A stretch of 64,000 nt of DNA from Secundilactobacillus kimchicus JCM 15530 (GCF_001433995.1 NZ_AZCX01000009.1:36535-100534); one strand, 5' to 3'. Shown: positions 8,667-17,221, counted from the stretch's first letter. Notes: generated from the sequence alone by a model not told the origin. A program made the numbers and translations.

Positions 8667-10085
8667 TTACAAATGAATCTGACCCAGGAAGAATAAAATC
8701 AGGGTCACAGCGCCAGTACTGCAAATCAGAATTGTCGCCGACAGTTCCATCTTAGAACAGTAATAACCCAGTTGTTGCTTTTGGGTCATCATGTACAAGA
8801 CAATTCCTGGAATATAAACAACCAGACAAATCAGCAGATATTGGAGACCAGCTAGGGTGATGCCGACTAATTCAAAGGCTAACGCCCCAATTCCAATCAG
8901 TAATTGGACCCGATTGCCCTTTTCAAGTCGGTGTTGCCACGAATACTTAATCTGATAGGCTGCAACGATCATGTAGCAAACGACGACCGCAGCCGTACAA
9001 AGGCTGTAAGCAAATTCATAAGCGCGTTCGGCAAAAATCAAAATCACTAAGAAGGCCTGCACCATCGCGCCTGTCACCATCAACGCTAACGTTGGCGCAC
9101 CATGCCGATTCTTTCGGCCAAACCGCTTCGGTAATAGTCCCTGCTCAGCCATAAGATCCATTGTTTCAGCCGGCAGCATCGTCCATGAAAGCCAGGCACC
9201 CAAGATGGAAATGAGTAGGCCAATACTGATAAAGGCACCGCCCCATGGGCCTACCATCTCCGCAAAAATGTAGGTCATCGCGGGCTTGGGTAACGCCGTC
9301 AGTTGGGCTTGCGTCAGATAACCATACGGTAGGATTGAGGCTAAAACGTAAATGACCAGCAGGCAACAAACTCCGACCACAGTTGCTTTCCCAGCGACTT
9401 GCCGGCTTTTTGCCCGAGCGGATAAAACGGTCGCCCCTTCAATCCCAACAAAGACCCACATCATCACCATCATGCAGGCTTTAATTTGCCCCCAAACCGC
9501 GGATGCGGTAACGGGGCCGGCCATGTTGCTCCAAAATTCGGTGGCAAAAATCCGGCCGTTAAACACGATAATGGCAACAACAATAAACGTAAAAATTGGA
9601 ATCAGCTTACAAATCGTGATAATGCCGTTCATCAGTGCAGCGCTTTCAACCCCGCGATTAACCAAGAAAGTCAATCCCCAAGCAAAACAACTTGCGACCA
9701 TGACCGACGGTACGCTATTGTCCCTTTGAAAAACCGGGAAGAAGTAGCCTAAGGTACTCATAAATACCGTTGAAAAGGCCACGTTTCCCAGCCAAGCGGA
9801 CATCCAATAACCCCAGCCACTGATAAACCCAACAAAGTTACCAAAGCCGGCTTTACCATAGGAAAATATTCCTTCGAGGTCCGGGCGCTTGTTAAGCAAG
9901 TTATTCAAAGAAAGCGCTAACATCAAAATCCCAAAACCAACAATTCCCCAGGCGATTAAAGCGGGCCCAGGAGCCGCAGCACTGCCAAGATCACTACTCA
10001 ACGCAAAAATACCAGACCCAATGGATGACGTGACCACAAGGGCCGTTAACGTAATGCCATTAATTTTTTGAGTTTGCGCAGCCAT
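8667..10085 (-). CDS. APC-superfamily amino acid antiporter (APA family)
   Basis: Inner-membrane amino acid/amine exchanger of 472 aa with about 12-13 hydrophobic helices. The first helix carries the APC substrate motif SSIGSGIFALSSDLG, followed by APGPALIAWG. The overall pattern resembles basic amino acid or arginine/ornithine-type exchangers, as well as other decarboxylase-linked antiporters. No arginine deiminase or decarboxylase gene is nearby, so the substrate is not assignable. The ATG at 10085 follows a GAGAAGAGGAA site. It is monocistronic, convergent with norB. Confidence 0.78.
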   Translation of the reverse strand: MAAQTQKINGITLTALVVTSSIGSGIFALSSDLGSAAAPGPALIAWGIVGFGILMLALSLNNLLNKRPDLEGIFSYGKAGFGNFVGFISGWGYWMSAWLGNVAFSTVFMSTLGYFFPVFQRDNSVPSVMVASCFAWGLTFLVNRGVESAALMNGIITICKLIPIFTFIVVAIIVFNGRIFATEFWSNMAGPVTASAVWGQIKACMMVMMWVFVGIEGATVLSARAKSRQVAGKATVVGVCCLLVIYVLASILPYGYLTQAQLTALPKPAMTYIFAEMVGPWGGAFISIGLLISILGAWLSWTMLPAETMDLMAEQGLLPKRFGRKNRHGAPTLALMVTGAMVQAFLVILIFAERAYEFAYSLCTAAVVVCYMIVAAYQIKYSWQHRLEKGNRVQLLIGIGALAFELVGITLAGLQYLLICLVVYIPGIVLYMMTQKQQLGYYCSKMELSATILICSTGAVTLILFFLGQIHL

Positions 10086-10265
10086 AGGCGTTCCTCTTCT
10101 CTGATGGTAATTTTGTGAATTTTTTCTTTTCCTTAAGTTTAGTGTAACGGTTAAACGTTAAGTAAATATGGCTAAAGTATGAAAATTTTGTGTTGTTTTC
10201 CCAAGTTTCGGCTATTTATGCAGTGACCTACATCTTTAAACCTTGTAAAACCCGCAGAAGATAGT

Positions 10266-10889
10266 TTATTTATCACCTTTTTTTGGCCCCGGCCACATCC
10301 AAAGTAGACTCGTCACCCCAAGTGAGAGCACCATTATTGCTGCATAGTGACTACTTTGTTGCCCCGCAAAAAAGGCAACGCTATGCCGTTTAGCCGGTAA
10401 AGGTACAGCCATTGTTGTCAGCGCCGTTATGACGTACACCCCTAGCATCGTTGCGACTGCACCCAGTCCCCACCTAATCCGGCGAAAATTTGCCCACCGA
10501 TCATAATGAGTTGCCAAAATAAACCAGTTGAGAAAGACTGCGCTGGTTAGGAAGGGGACGTGGACATTAAAAGGTCGAAACAGATTGACGTAGCCCATGA
10601 CAACCAGAATAATGTTTAAACACCAAGTCACACAAAGCATCCGCTGATTCTGCAAGCCAACTTTTTCTTGACTGTTATAGTGATCCACGAGTCGATCGTC
10701 TTTCAGCAAATCATCCAGTGAAATTTGAAAGATCTCACTGAGTCGAATAAGACTGCCGACATCTGGATAGCTATGACCGGTTTCCCAGCTTGAAATCGTC
10801 TTCCGAGAAACACTTAATTCATCGCCCAATGCTTGCTGGGTCAACCCTAAGGTTTTCCGACATGCTTTTATTTTCTCTGATGTTTGCAT
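10266..10889 (-). CDS. XRE-family regulator with membrane-spanning C-terminus
   Basis: 207-aa protein. Residues 3-60 form an XRE helix-turn-helix (LTQQALGDELSVSRKTISSWE) with the usual SLDDLLKDD exit. The rest contains about four hydrophobic segments, so it is a membrane-anchored DNA-binding protein. The ATG at 10889 has GGGGG six bases upstream; an ATG two codons earlier is too close to that site. It is divergent from the small membrane protein gene at 11064, and a TGTCTA-N7-TAGACA palindrome lies between them. The pair may form a small self-regulated unit; the stimulus is unknown. Confidence 0.75.
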   Translation of the reverse strand: MQTSEKIKACRKTLGLTQQALGDELSVSRKTISSWETGHSYPDVGSLIRLSEIFQISLDDLLKDDRLVDHYNSQEKVGLQNQRMLCVTWCLNIILVVMGYVNLFRPFNVHVPFLTSAVFLNWFILATHYDRWANFRRIRWGLGAVATMLGVYVITALTTMAVPLPAKRHSVAFFAGQQSSHYAAIMVLSLGVTSLLWMWPGPKKGDK

Positions 10890-10955
10890 TTTCATCCCCC
10901 ACTCCTAACTGCTATTTTACCGCATCACCGGCTTAAAAGTCGGCCTATCGAAAGT

Positions 10956-10974
10956 TGTCTATGTACGGTAGACA
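10956..10974. promoter_or_regulatory. Candidate operator palindrome TGTCTA-N7-TAGACA
   Basis: A perfect 6+6 inverted repeat sits in the divergent intergenic region between the XRE regulator at 10266 and the membrane protein at 11064. XRE repressors commonly bind such sites. The assignment is inference. Confidence 0.4.
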
Positions 10975-11063
10975 CGCGTCGCTACGAGACTTAGCTTGTC
11001 TTCAGTCCTCTAAACCTTCAAAGTAAACTTGCTTTCCCATTTTATTGATTGGTGGTCTTTTTA

Positions 11064-11477
11064 ATGACAGTAATGACAAATTTTTGGACAAAAATGTTTG
11101 ATCGAGATGAACCAGCTGGATTGGCCGAATTCACGCTTTACTTTCTAATTTACAGTAGTATCTTATCAGCGCACTACTTGGTTAAAACACCAGCCATCCT
11201 ACATCTTTTCCTTGCGGGGGCCACTCTTATTATGGCCTTTCCGTATGCCATGCTCCTCATTCGGCGCTACCGTAGCATTACTATTCCAAAGTGGTTTGCT
11301 ACCGCCTACGCTATTTTCTTAATTACGGTATGGCTCATTATCTTATTCGTTTCAGGCCACGATCTTCTTAACATCCCCTTGGGACTACTCGCTTTCACCT
11401 TTCCCGGTTTTTATCCCCAACCTCATCGCTCACAAAAAACATCTGAGACAAGTCGTGCCTCAGATGTCCATCATTAA
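11064..11477 (+). CDS. Small multi-spanning membrane protein, function unknown
   Basis: 137 aa with four hydrophobic segments (about residues 12-30, 38-55, 70-92 and 96-115) and a hydrophilic C-tail (SQKTSETSRASDVHH). I do not recognise a family. The ATG at 11064 has GGTGG 8 nt upstream; a TTG at 11049 is also in frame. The last 15 or so codons are also the terminator hairpin for the convergent amidase gene, and the two stop codons overlap by a few bases. It is divergent from the XRE membrane regulator, so a functional pairing is possible. Confidence 0.55.
   Translation: MTVMTNFWTKMFDRDEPAGLAEFTLYFLIYSSILSAHYLVKTPAILHLFLAGATLIMAFPYAMLLIRRYRSITIPKWFATAYAIFLITVWLIILFVSGHDLLNIPLGLLAFTFPGFYPQPHRSQKTSETSRASDVHH
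11434..11467 (-). terminator. Terminator of the amidase operon
   Basis: Nine-base stem ACATCTGAG/CTCAGATGT followed on the minus strand by six T. It lies inside the 3' end of the convergent ORF at 11064-11477. Confidence 0.8.
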
Positions 11478-12448
11478 TTTATAGGCGAACTGCTGGCCGG
11501 GACAAATCCTAACCGGTGGTTCAGCCAGATTAGCTGTGCTGAGCGGGTTGGTCCCAGTTCGATATGCCCCGCACAATCGACCAGCTCTGGCCCTTTAAGG
11601 TGATCTAACACGACTGCTCGGTATTCATCTGGGAGGTCAGCCAGTTTAGCGGCTGCCGTTTGGGGGCCACTAGTCACCGAGATTGGCCCGCTAAGTGGTG
11701 CCTCTTGTAAGCCACTTTCTGGGCGACCAATCCCGGCTTCAGCCTGAAGCCAGGCGAGCTTGCCATTGTACCAAATACCGATCCAGTCCGGTCGAAGGGC
11801 CGCACACTCAAACAGTTGGCCATAACTCAACTGACGGGTCCACGCAGGCCCCTCAGTCGTGAGTGGGGCCTGCTGATCTGGCTGCCGATATAACGAGACG
11901 GTATTTTTTAAACTCACGATTGGCTGCCCGATGACCGGCGGCAGCAGACGCGGATTGATCACACCTAGCTGTGGTATTAACCATGCCCAGTCAAACTGCA
12001 ACCCTGGATCGGTGTGCATGGTCGGGGCTGAAGTGGCCGTCGGCGCAGGCACGTTATCATGGCCGATAATATGCGCCCGATCCCGTTGAATCTGATATTG
12101 ATCTGTGAGACTCGTCAACAGCCGCACCAGGGCCCGTAATTGAACCATCGAAAATGGTGCTGGTTGATCAATGAAGGCCTCGAGTTCAATCCCAATCGAC
12201 ATGGCATTCATCGCCCAGTTTCCGGCATGCCAGGCGACGTCTTGATCGTTCACAAATTGGGTGACCGCCCCATCATGGTGCCGAATTAAATAGTGCGCGC
12301 TAACCCCGTTATCAGTCGTGAACCGCTCGACGGTCTGGAAATAGTCAAGCTGCGTCGCATGGATAACAACGAAGTGAATTGGCCGCGGCCCCACTGCGTC
12401 GTAGCGGGAATAGGTGCCCCGGGCGGCTGATTGTTCGTTAAACATCAT
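11474..12448 (-). CDS. N-acetylmuramoyl-L-alanine amidase (Amidase_2 family)
   Basis: Zinc amidase cleaving the MurNAc-L-Ala bond of peptidoglycan, 324 aa. The Amidase_2 domain occupies about residues 20-170 with FVVIHAT (zinc His), VAWHAGNW, SIGIELEAF and the terminal HTDPGLQFDW motif. The C-terminal half looks like SH3-type wall-binding repeats (VSLYRQPD...). There is no recognisable signal peptide or N-terminal membrane anchor, which is odd for a wall hydrolase. The start overlaps the stop of the upstream C39-like gene by one base (TAATG), so translation is probably coupled. No phage genes surround it. Confidence 0.87.
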   Translation of the reverse strand: MMFNEQSAARGTYSRYDAVGPRPIHFVVIHATQLDYFQTVERFTTDNGVSAHYLIRHHDGAVTQFVNDQDVAWHAGNWAMNAMSIGIELEAFIDQPAPFSMVQLRALVRLLTSLTDQYQIQRDRAHIIGHDNVPAPTATSAPTMHTDPGLQFDWAWLIPQLGVINPRLLPPVIGQPIVSLKNTVSLYRQPDQQAPLTTEGPAWTRQLSYGQLFECAALRPDWIGIWYNGKLAWLQAEAGIGRPESGLQEAPLSGPISVTSGPQTAAAKLADLPDEYRAVVLDHLKGPELVDCAGHIELGPTRSAQLIWLNHRLGFVPASSSPIN

Positions 12449-13941
12449 TAAAGGGCTAACGTTCCGGTTAGCGTCGGCTGGCTCATCCGAATAACGTACA
12501 GTGTCATTGAAGTTGCCAGCGGGTGGCGCTCTTTAATTTCGGACAAATCAAAGGCCACCCGCCCTGATTCATCAATGGTCAAATAAGTCATCGGTAACGC
12601 CGCAGTCGTGGCGGCTGGTGTGGCATCGTCAAACGTTGCGAGAACCGTCGTCGTTGACTTCGCATACGCCTCGGGTTGAGTCGTTGGCTGTGGTGCCATG
12701 GTCAAAGCAGCGCCGCCTTGCCGAATCTCAAGGTGCTGTTGATCACTTGCCAGTGTCACGTCGACCGCAAACCGCACCGGTTGCATGATCTGTTCGTAAC
12801 CGTTATAAGGTGCCCGAACAATGTAGGCAACTCGAGACTGCCAAGCCGCATCAAATTGATCAAGCCGATATAGTCGGCTAACCGTTTCATCGCTTGCTGC
12901 GTATGAATCATTGACCGCCACGTACTCAATACCATCTTTTTGAGTAAAGCCAGTGACTAACAATAGATGGCCAAAAGTTGCGCCCGGTGCGTTCTCGACG
13001 TAGGGTAATTCCGTTTGCGTTGTATCATTGGTATACCGGACGCTGACGCCGACTGGAAATCCGTCTTGAATCTGTCGTCGAAGGCCGTTGAGGTCCGTAT
13101 AAACCGTGAACGCCTCGTAGCCCATGCTACCCGCTAGCGCGCTACTAAAGGCCCAGTTACCAAAACCTTCGTAACTGGTATCGTAATTTTTAAGTGCCGC
13201 TTCCTCTGGTAAAATATCAGCTGATTGGGCGTTAACCGCCATCGAAATCGTCGTTGGACTGCAAATCCCCGGGGCCAACTGAGGGTCTCGAATTTCTTGC
13301 GAGTACGCAGGTGCCGGCAAAACGCGGTCAATCGAAATCGGCCGCGGATCCTTTCTTAAATCGGTTGAAACCGGATCAACACTGGCCCCAAGAAGCTTCA
13401 ACACCGGTGTTTGTGACGGGTCACTAGACCGTAAAATAGCCCGGAGCTGGGCCTTATCAGCCGTCCCAGTTAAAACCCGTAACGTATCTGTATCCACTGT
13501 TACTTCAGGATCACTAATATCATCTTCAACGCTGGCACTATTCAGGTTCGTTGACCAGTGCCCCCAACTATGCCAGTCGGACCAGTGGCCGTTTACCCAG
13601 ACACGAGCCTGAGCTTCTACGGACGTCTTCGGCGGCGTCAGTGCATTCCACGAGATAATGAGATGTTTAAATTCTGGCAAACTGAATGCCGGCGTCGTCA
13701 TCACGCCCTCACGGAAGTACTGCTGGTCATCTTGCGCAAGCACAACGGCACTCTCATCTGCTGTTGCCTGGGTGACGTGAACGCCAAATGCGGTCAGATC
13801 AACACCGGAAAAATCATCAAATAATCGGCCATTTGGCATCCAAGTTGGTGCTTGGGCCTTTTTTTGATTCGTTAAGTAAATCGTCGATAGTCCGGCGACC
13901 AAACCGATAGCTGATCCAAGTATAAATCTAGATAGTTTCAC
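12448..13941 (-). CDS. Membrane-anchored C39-like peptidase family protein
   Basis: 497-aa exported protein with an N-terminal uncleaved or cleaved anchor (residues 5-24, FILGSAIGLVAGLSTIYL). A beta-rich, lectin-like region of about residues 35-190 precedes a C39-like cysteine peptidase domain of about 205-370. Catalytic candidates are Cys in APGICSPTTISM, His in FGHLLLVTGF and the VNDSYA Asp. Such papain-fold domains act on peptides or wall crosslinks outside the cell. It is the first gene of a two-gene operon with the amidase, arguing for a shared role in wall turnover. The ATG at 13941 follows a GAGGGGCG site. Confidence 0.75.
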   Translation of the reverse strand: MKLSRFILGSAIGLVAGLSTIYLTNQKKAQAPTWMPNGRLFDDFSGVDLTAFGVHVTQATADESAVVLAQDDQQYFREGVMTTPAFSLPEFKHLIISWNALTPPKTSVEAQARVWVNGHWSDWHSWGHWSTNLNSASVEDDISDPEVTVDTDTLRVLTGTADKAQLRAILRSSDPSQTPVLKLLGASVDPVSTDLRKDPRPISIDRVLPAPAYSQEIRDPQLAPGICSPTTISMAVNAQSADILPEEAALKNYDTSYEGFGNWAFSSALAGSMGYEAFTVYTDLNGLRRQIQDGFPVGVSVRYTNDTTQTELPYVENAPGATFGHLLLVTGFTQKDGIEYVAVNDSYAASDETVSRLYRLDQFDAAWQSRVAYIVRAPYNGYEQIMQPVRFAVDVTLASDQQHLEIRQGGAALTMAPQPTTQPEAYAKSTTTVLATFDDATPAATTAALPMTYLTIDESGRVAFDLSEIKERHPLATSMTLYVIRMSQPTLTGTLAL

Positions 13942-14055
13942 TATATTCGCCCCTCGCCTTCATCTCTTATTCGGCGTTATTATACCATGGAACGGACCAT
14001 TCCACCTAAGGACGCTAAGCGATTAAAAAAATCTCATTTATTTTTAATAAAACTG

Positions 14056-14084
14056 TTGACTTCCATCGAATATGGGGTTAGAGT
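14056..14084 (+). promoter_or_regulatory. Promoter of the first T-box leader
   Basis: TTGACT and TAGAGT with a 17-base spacer lie about 37 nt before the T-box stem I. This gives a convincing sigma-A promoter for the leader. Confidence 0.8.
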
Positions 14085-14120
14085 AACACCAATCATTAAA
14101 TTTAGATAAAAAGCAATGAC

Positions 14121-14375
14121 GAGTACCCCCTCACTGAATTGGTGTCAGAGAGTTGCTGGCTGATGAAAAGCAACGACCAAGAAGTTCAGGGAATCCACTC
14201 CGAGCCGCACGTCGAACCAAAAGTAGATCGTGCTGGGGACACCCATTATAGTGTTAGCGTATCGCAGCAATGCCGTACGTGAGAGGTAGTGCAATTATTG
14301 CACTACAAACTAAGGTGGTACCGCGTTATTGAACGCCCTTAACAGCAAGAGGTCTGTTGTTAAGGGCGTTTTTTT
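14121..14375 (+). ncRNA. T-box leader, probable Phe (UUC) specifier
   Basis: A tRNA-sensing transcription attenuator. Stem I begins with GAGT at 14121 pairing with ACTC near 14196; an AGAGAG element and a distal GGCTGATGAAA loop follow. A stem III hairpin lies at 14286-14306 (GTAGTGCAATTATTGCACTAC is nearly all paired), the antiterminator GGTGGTACCGCG at 14314-14325, and a terminator CGCCCTTAACA/TGTTAAGGGCG with seven T ends at 14375. Pairing CCCT/AGGG below and TTGGT/ACCAA above frames a specifier loop GAAG-TTC-A, so UUC (Phe) at 14185-14187 is my best reading. GGAA-TCC-A (Ser) further 3' is the alternative. Confidence 0.9.
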
Positions 14376-14448
14376 ATCGAAAGAGTGGCGAACCACACAT
14401 GACTTGTAGTGGTGGGTCACCAATAAACATTAAGGGAGGTGAGGTCAA

Positions 14449-14613
14449 ATGGAAGCTGGTATTAAAAGTTCAGATGACAGTGACATTCAGATTTTAAGCC
14501 AACATATCGATTTAGTTATCACATCACACATAGTTAATGAAGTGCCTTTCTCATTTGGCTCGCCATTCCTGCAATTTGGCTCTGGCGAGCCCACACATAG
14601 TACCAAAACCTAA
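14449..14613 (+). CDS. 54-codon leader ORF downstream of the T-box
   Basis: A short ORF beginning MEAGIKSSDDSDIQILSQ and ending PTHSTKT, with one of the strongest ribosome sites in the window (AAGGGAGGTGAGG, about 5 nt before the ATG). I recognise no family. Its 3' part encodes GGCTCGCC and GGCGAGCC, which form a hairpin, and GGCGAG can alternatively pair with a second CTCGCC copy beside the start of the hydratase gene. It could be a regulatory leader peptide or the remnant of a deleted T-box-controlled gene. Confidence 0.5.
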   Translation: MEAGIKSSDDSDIQILSQHIDLVITSHIVNEVPFSFGSPFLQFGSGEPTHSTKT

Positions 14614-14637
14614 TCAAACCTATTTGGAGGTCTCGCC
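14557..14637 (+). promoter_or_regulatory. Possible translational attenuator before the hydratase
   Basis: GGCTCGCC (14557-14564) and GGCGAGCC (14584-14591) form an 8-bp hairpin inside the leader ORF. The GGCGAG arm (14584-14589) also complements CTCGCC at 14632-14637, which lies between the GGAGG site and the ATG of the hydratase gene. The two pairings are mutually exclusive. That either helix controls translation is inference. Confidence 0.4.
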
Positions 14638-14638
14638 C

Positions 14639-15457
14639 ATGAGTGAACAATTAGTTAACCAACCCGTTTTACCAAAACAAACTGCAGCCTTTGTCGATGA
14701 TTTATTTAACGCCTATCAGACTAGAAAACCGTTAGTTGAAGCCGACTACACGGGACTGGTCGAAGACGAGCAAACGGCTTATGAGGTCCAGCGTGAACTG
14801 ACTGCCAAGAAAAACGAACACGTTGGCGGTTACAAAGTCTCACTAACTAGTAAGCAAACTCAAGACATGTTTGATTCCGACTCCCCGCTTTACGGCGCCC
14901 AAGTCGCCAGTCGTTTTGTCCAATCGCCGGCCAACTTACATCTTAGTACGCAATTGATGGCCCCCCTCGCTGAGGTAGAGATGTTATTCACCGCCAAGGA
15001 ACGCCTCTCAAGTCGCGACAGTCTCACTGATCTCTTCCATAAAACCAAAGTAGCCGCAGCTGTCGAAGTTCCGGATTCCCGGTTTAGCGACTGGTTCCCT
15101 AGCCTCTCTAAATACATGGTCATGGCCGATGCAGCAGTCGGTGGCTACGTTGTATACGGCACCGAAATGGACACGGACCAGCTCTTCGAAAATGTCGATG
15201 ACCTAGCCAACGTCTATTGCGAACTCTTTCATGACGACCAAAAGCTAAAGGATGGCGCTTCTTCGGAAGTCCTCGGCAATCCACTCAACTCACTAAAGTG
15301 GTTGGTGGACAAACTCGAAGCCCAGGGGATGCCACTTCTGGCCGGTCAACGCGTGTCGAGTGGCACATTCTTGCTACCCGAAACATTAACGAACGGGAAC
15401 TGGAAGGCCACGTTTGATAAAGGCCTCGGCGCCGTCTTCGTCAACGTGACCGACTAA
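14639..15457 (+). CDS. 2-keto-4-pentenoate hydratase / fumarylacetoacetase-fold enzyme
   Basis: 272-aa protein of the MhpD-like hydratase family: acidic metal-site region LAPLAEVEMLF (the EVE triad common to this fold), VAAAVEVPDSRF and a GNPLNSLKWLVDKLEAQG block typical of 2-oxopentenoate hydratases and 4-oxalocrotonate decarboxylases. It should hydrate or decarboxylate a short unsaturated 2-keto acid in the cytosol. No aromatic ring-cleavage pathway is present, so the substrate is open. The ATG at 14639 has GGAGG 8 nt upstream. It lies behind a T-box and a leader ORF, so expression should follow amino-acid starvation. Confidence 0.78.
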   Translation: MSEQLVNQPVLPKQTAAFVDDLFNAYQTRKPLVEADYTGLVEDEQTAYEVQRELTAKKNEHVGGYKVSLTSKQTQDMFDSDSPLYGAQVASRFVQSPANLHLSTQLMAPLAEVEMLFTAKERLSSRDSLTDLFHKTKVAAAVEVPDSRFSDWFPSLSKYMVMADAAVGGYVVYGTEMDTDQLFENVDDLANVYCELFHDDQKLKDGASSEVLGNPLNSLKWLVDKLEAQGMPLLAGQRVSSGTFLLPETLTNGNWKATFDKGLGAVFVNVTD

Positions 15458-15498
15458 TACCTATTTTGCCAAACCACTTCGGTTAATCCTTCAACTTG

Positions 15499-15532
15499 CC
15501 CGCAGTCCGTCCCCACTGGATTGCGGGTTTTA
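15499..15532 (+). terminator. Terminator after the hydratase gene
   Basis: Ten-base stem CCCGCAGTCC/GGATTGCGGG followed by TTTTAATTT, about 40 nt after the stop. Confidence 0.8.
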
Positions 15533-15674
15533 ATTTGGTTGCTGAGGGTTTAAGCCAGTTAAATGCGTCATTTTTGACCGCAGAAACAGGTATACCAATT
15601 TGAACAAACGCCAAGTGTTTGGGCTCAATTTTTTTCACAATCCTTAATGTTATAAGGATTCTCTTATAACCTTT

Positions 15675-15695
15675 AACTTAAAATAATTTTAAGTT
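15675..15695 (+). promoter_or_regulatory. Perfect palindrome upstream of the GlnPH-type transporter
   Basis: AACTTAAAA-TAA-TTTTAAGTT is a perfect 21-base inverted repeat about 90 nt before the transporter start. A TTATAA-N8-TTATAA repeat lies just before it (15650-15669). A weak promoter (TATACA-17-TATGAT) follows near 15701-15729. An operator for an amino-acid-responsive repressor is plausible. The rest of 15533-15781 shows no gene. Confidence 0.45.
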
Positions 15696-15781
15696 AAGCT
15701 ATACATCCGTAAAATTCTCTGTTATGATATTCTCATAAAATTTAATGTCACGTTTTCTAACATGACGTCAGGAGGCAATTT

Positions 15782-17221
15782 ATGAAACGTCGTCTTTTTG
15801 CGGTCTTCAGTTTTGTGGCCGTTCTCTTCGCCTTAGGTTTAGGATTGGGTTATTCCAGTGCATCCGCTAAGACGCAGCAAACCTACACGATTGGTACCGA
15901 CGTGACGTTCCCACCGTTTGAATTTGCAAACGATCAAAATAAATACGTCGGCATCGATATGGACCTCATGCGGGCTATCGCTAAGGATCAGGGGTTCAAG
16001 GTTAACATTAAACCCCTTGGCTTTAATGCGGCCGTCCAAGCGACCCAGTCCGGCCAGATTGACGGCGTGATTGCCGGAATGTCCATCACCAAAGAACGCG
16101 CTGCAACCTTTGATTTTTCTAACCCGTACTTCACCTCTGGCGTCGTGATGGCTGTTGCAAAAAACAGCAAGATTACCGACCTTAATGCCTTAAAAGGCAA
16201 GCGGGTGGCCGTTAAAACCGGGACCTCTGGCGCTGATTACGCTAACAGTATCAAAAATAAGTACGGCTTTAAAGTGGTCACTTTTGATGATTCAAACAAC
16301 ATGTACGAAGACGTCACGACGGGAAACTCCGTTGCGTGTTTTGAAGATTCGCCCGTGATGCGCTATGCCATTCAACAGGGTTCCAAGCTAAAAATCGTCA
16401 CTAAACCAGCTGAAAGCGGCTCATATGGATTTGCCGTTAAAAAGGGCCAAAATAAAGCGCTTTTGACCGCTTTTAACCGCGGATTAGCGAACTTAAAAAA
16501 GAACGGCCAATACGACAAAATTACCGAACGCTACTTAGGTAAAGACAGCACGGCCAAACCAGCCGATGACCGTAGCTTCCTTGGACTCCTCAAGCAAAAT
16601 AAGGGCGCCCTGTGGGATGGGTTTGTTGAGACCCTCTGGCTCACCGTTGTGTCAATCTTTTTTGCCACCCTCTTCGGGGTCATTGTCGGGCTAATGGGCG
16701 TTGTGCCAAGCAAGTTCATTAATGGCGCCTCAACAACCCTGATTTATATTTTCCGAGGCTTGCCACTGCTAGTTCTCGCCTTGTTCATCTACACTGGAAT
16801 TCCAAGCTTAACCGGTCAAAAGATTCCCGCCTTTGTGGCCGGGGTTATCACACTGATGTTCAACGAAGGGGCCTATATTGCAGCCTTCGTTAAGGGTGGG
16901 ATTAATGCGGTTGACCATGGCCAAATGGAAGCAGCTCGAAGTTTAGGACTACCATTTGGTAAGTCGATGCGAAAAGTCATCCTGCCACAAGGGATCAAAA
17001 TTATGGTGCCATCTTTCATTAATCAGTTCATTATTACCTTAAAGGACACGTCGATTCTTTCCATCATTGGCCTTTTGGAACTCACCCAAACCGGAAAAAT
17101 CATCATCGCCAGAAACCTCGAAGGCTTCAAGGTTTGGACCATCGTTGCGGTCATTTACCTCGTCGTGATCACCCTGCTCACTTGGCTGTCTAACTGGGTA
17201 CAAAGGAGAACAAAAATATGA
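15782..17221 (+). CDS. Amino acid ABC transporter, substrate-binding and permease fusion
   Basis: 479-aa polar amino acid importer subunit of the GlnPH type. An N-terminal signal/anchor (to about residue 30) is followed by a type 3 solute-binding domain (about 33-265; [12 protein letters not shown] and [17 protein letters not shown] motifs) and a PAAT permease domain (about 280-479; [10 protein letters not shown], and [21 protein letters not shown] as the ATPase-coupling EAA loop). The likely substrate is glutamine, glutamate, or another polar or cyclic amino acid. The ATG at 15782 follows AGGAGG. Its stop overlaps the start of the ATPase gene by four bases. Confidence 0.9.
   Translation: MKRRLFAVFSFVAVLFALGLGLGYSSASAKTQQTYTIGTDVTFPPFEFANDQNKYVGIDMDLMRAIAKDQGFKVNIKPLGFNAAVQATQSGQIDGVIAGMSITKERAATFDFSNPYFTSGVVMAVAKNSKITDLNALKGKRVAVKTGTSGADYANSIKNKYGFKVVTFDDSNNMYEDVTTGNSVACFEDSPVMRYAIQQGSKLKIVTKPAESGSYGFAVKKGQNKALLTAFNRGLANLKKNGQYDKITERYLGKDSTAKPADDRSFLGLLKQNKGALWDGFVETLWLTVVSIFFATLFGVIVGLMGVVPSKFINGASTTLIYIFRGLPLLVLALFIYTGIPSLTGQKIPAFVAGVITLMFNEGAYIAAFVKGGINAVDHGQMEAARSLGLPFGKSMRKVILPQGIKIMVPSFINQFIITLKDTSILSIIGLLELTQTGKIIIARNLEGFKVWTIVAVIYLVVITLLTWLSNWVQRRTKI

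Noticed and set aside
9352..9752. Two overlapping plus-strand frames opposite the APC antiporter
   Set aside because: Both lack ribosome sites and hydrophobic or domain patterns; the antiporter on the minus strand is convincing.
11474..13941. Amidase and C39-like genes as part of a prophage lysis module
   Set aside because: No holin, phage structural gene, integrase or attachment repeat is nearby.
14191..14195. Ser (UCC) specifier in the first T-box (GGAA-TCC-A)
   Set aside because: This reading leaves the CCCT/AGGG pairing broken and gives an uneven loop; the Phe reading keeps continuous helices. Kept only as an alternative.
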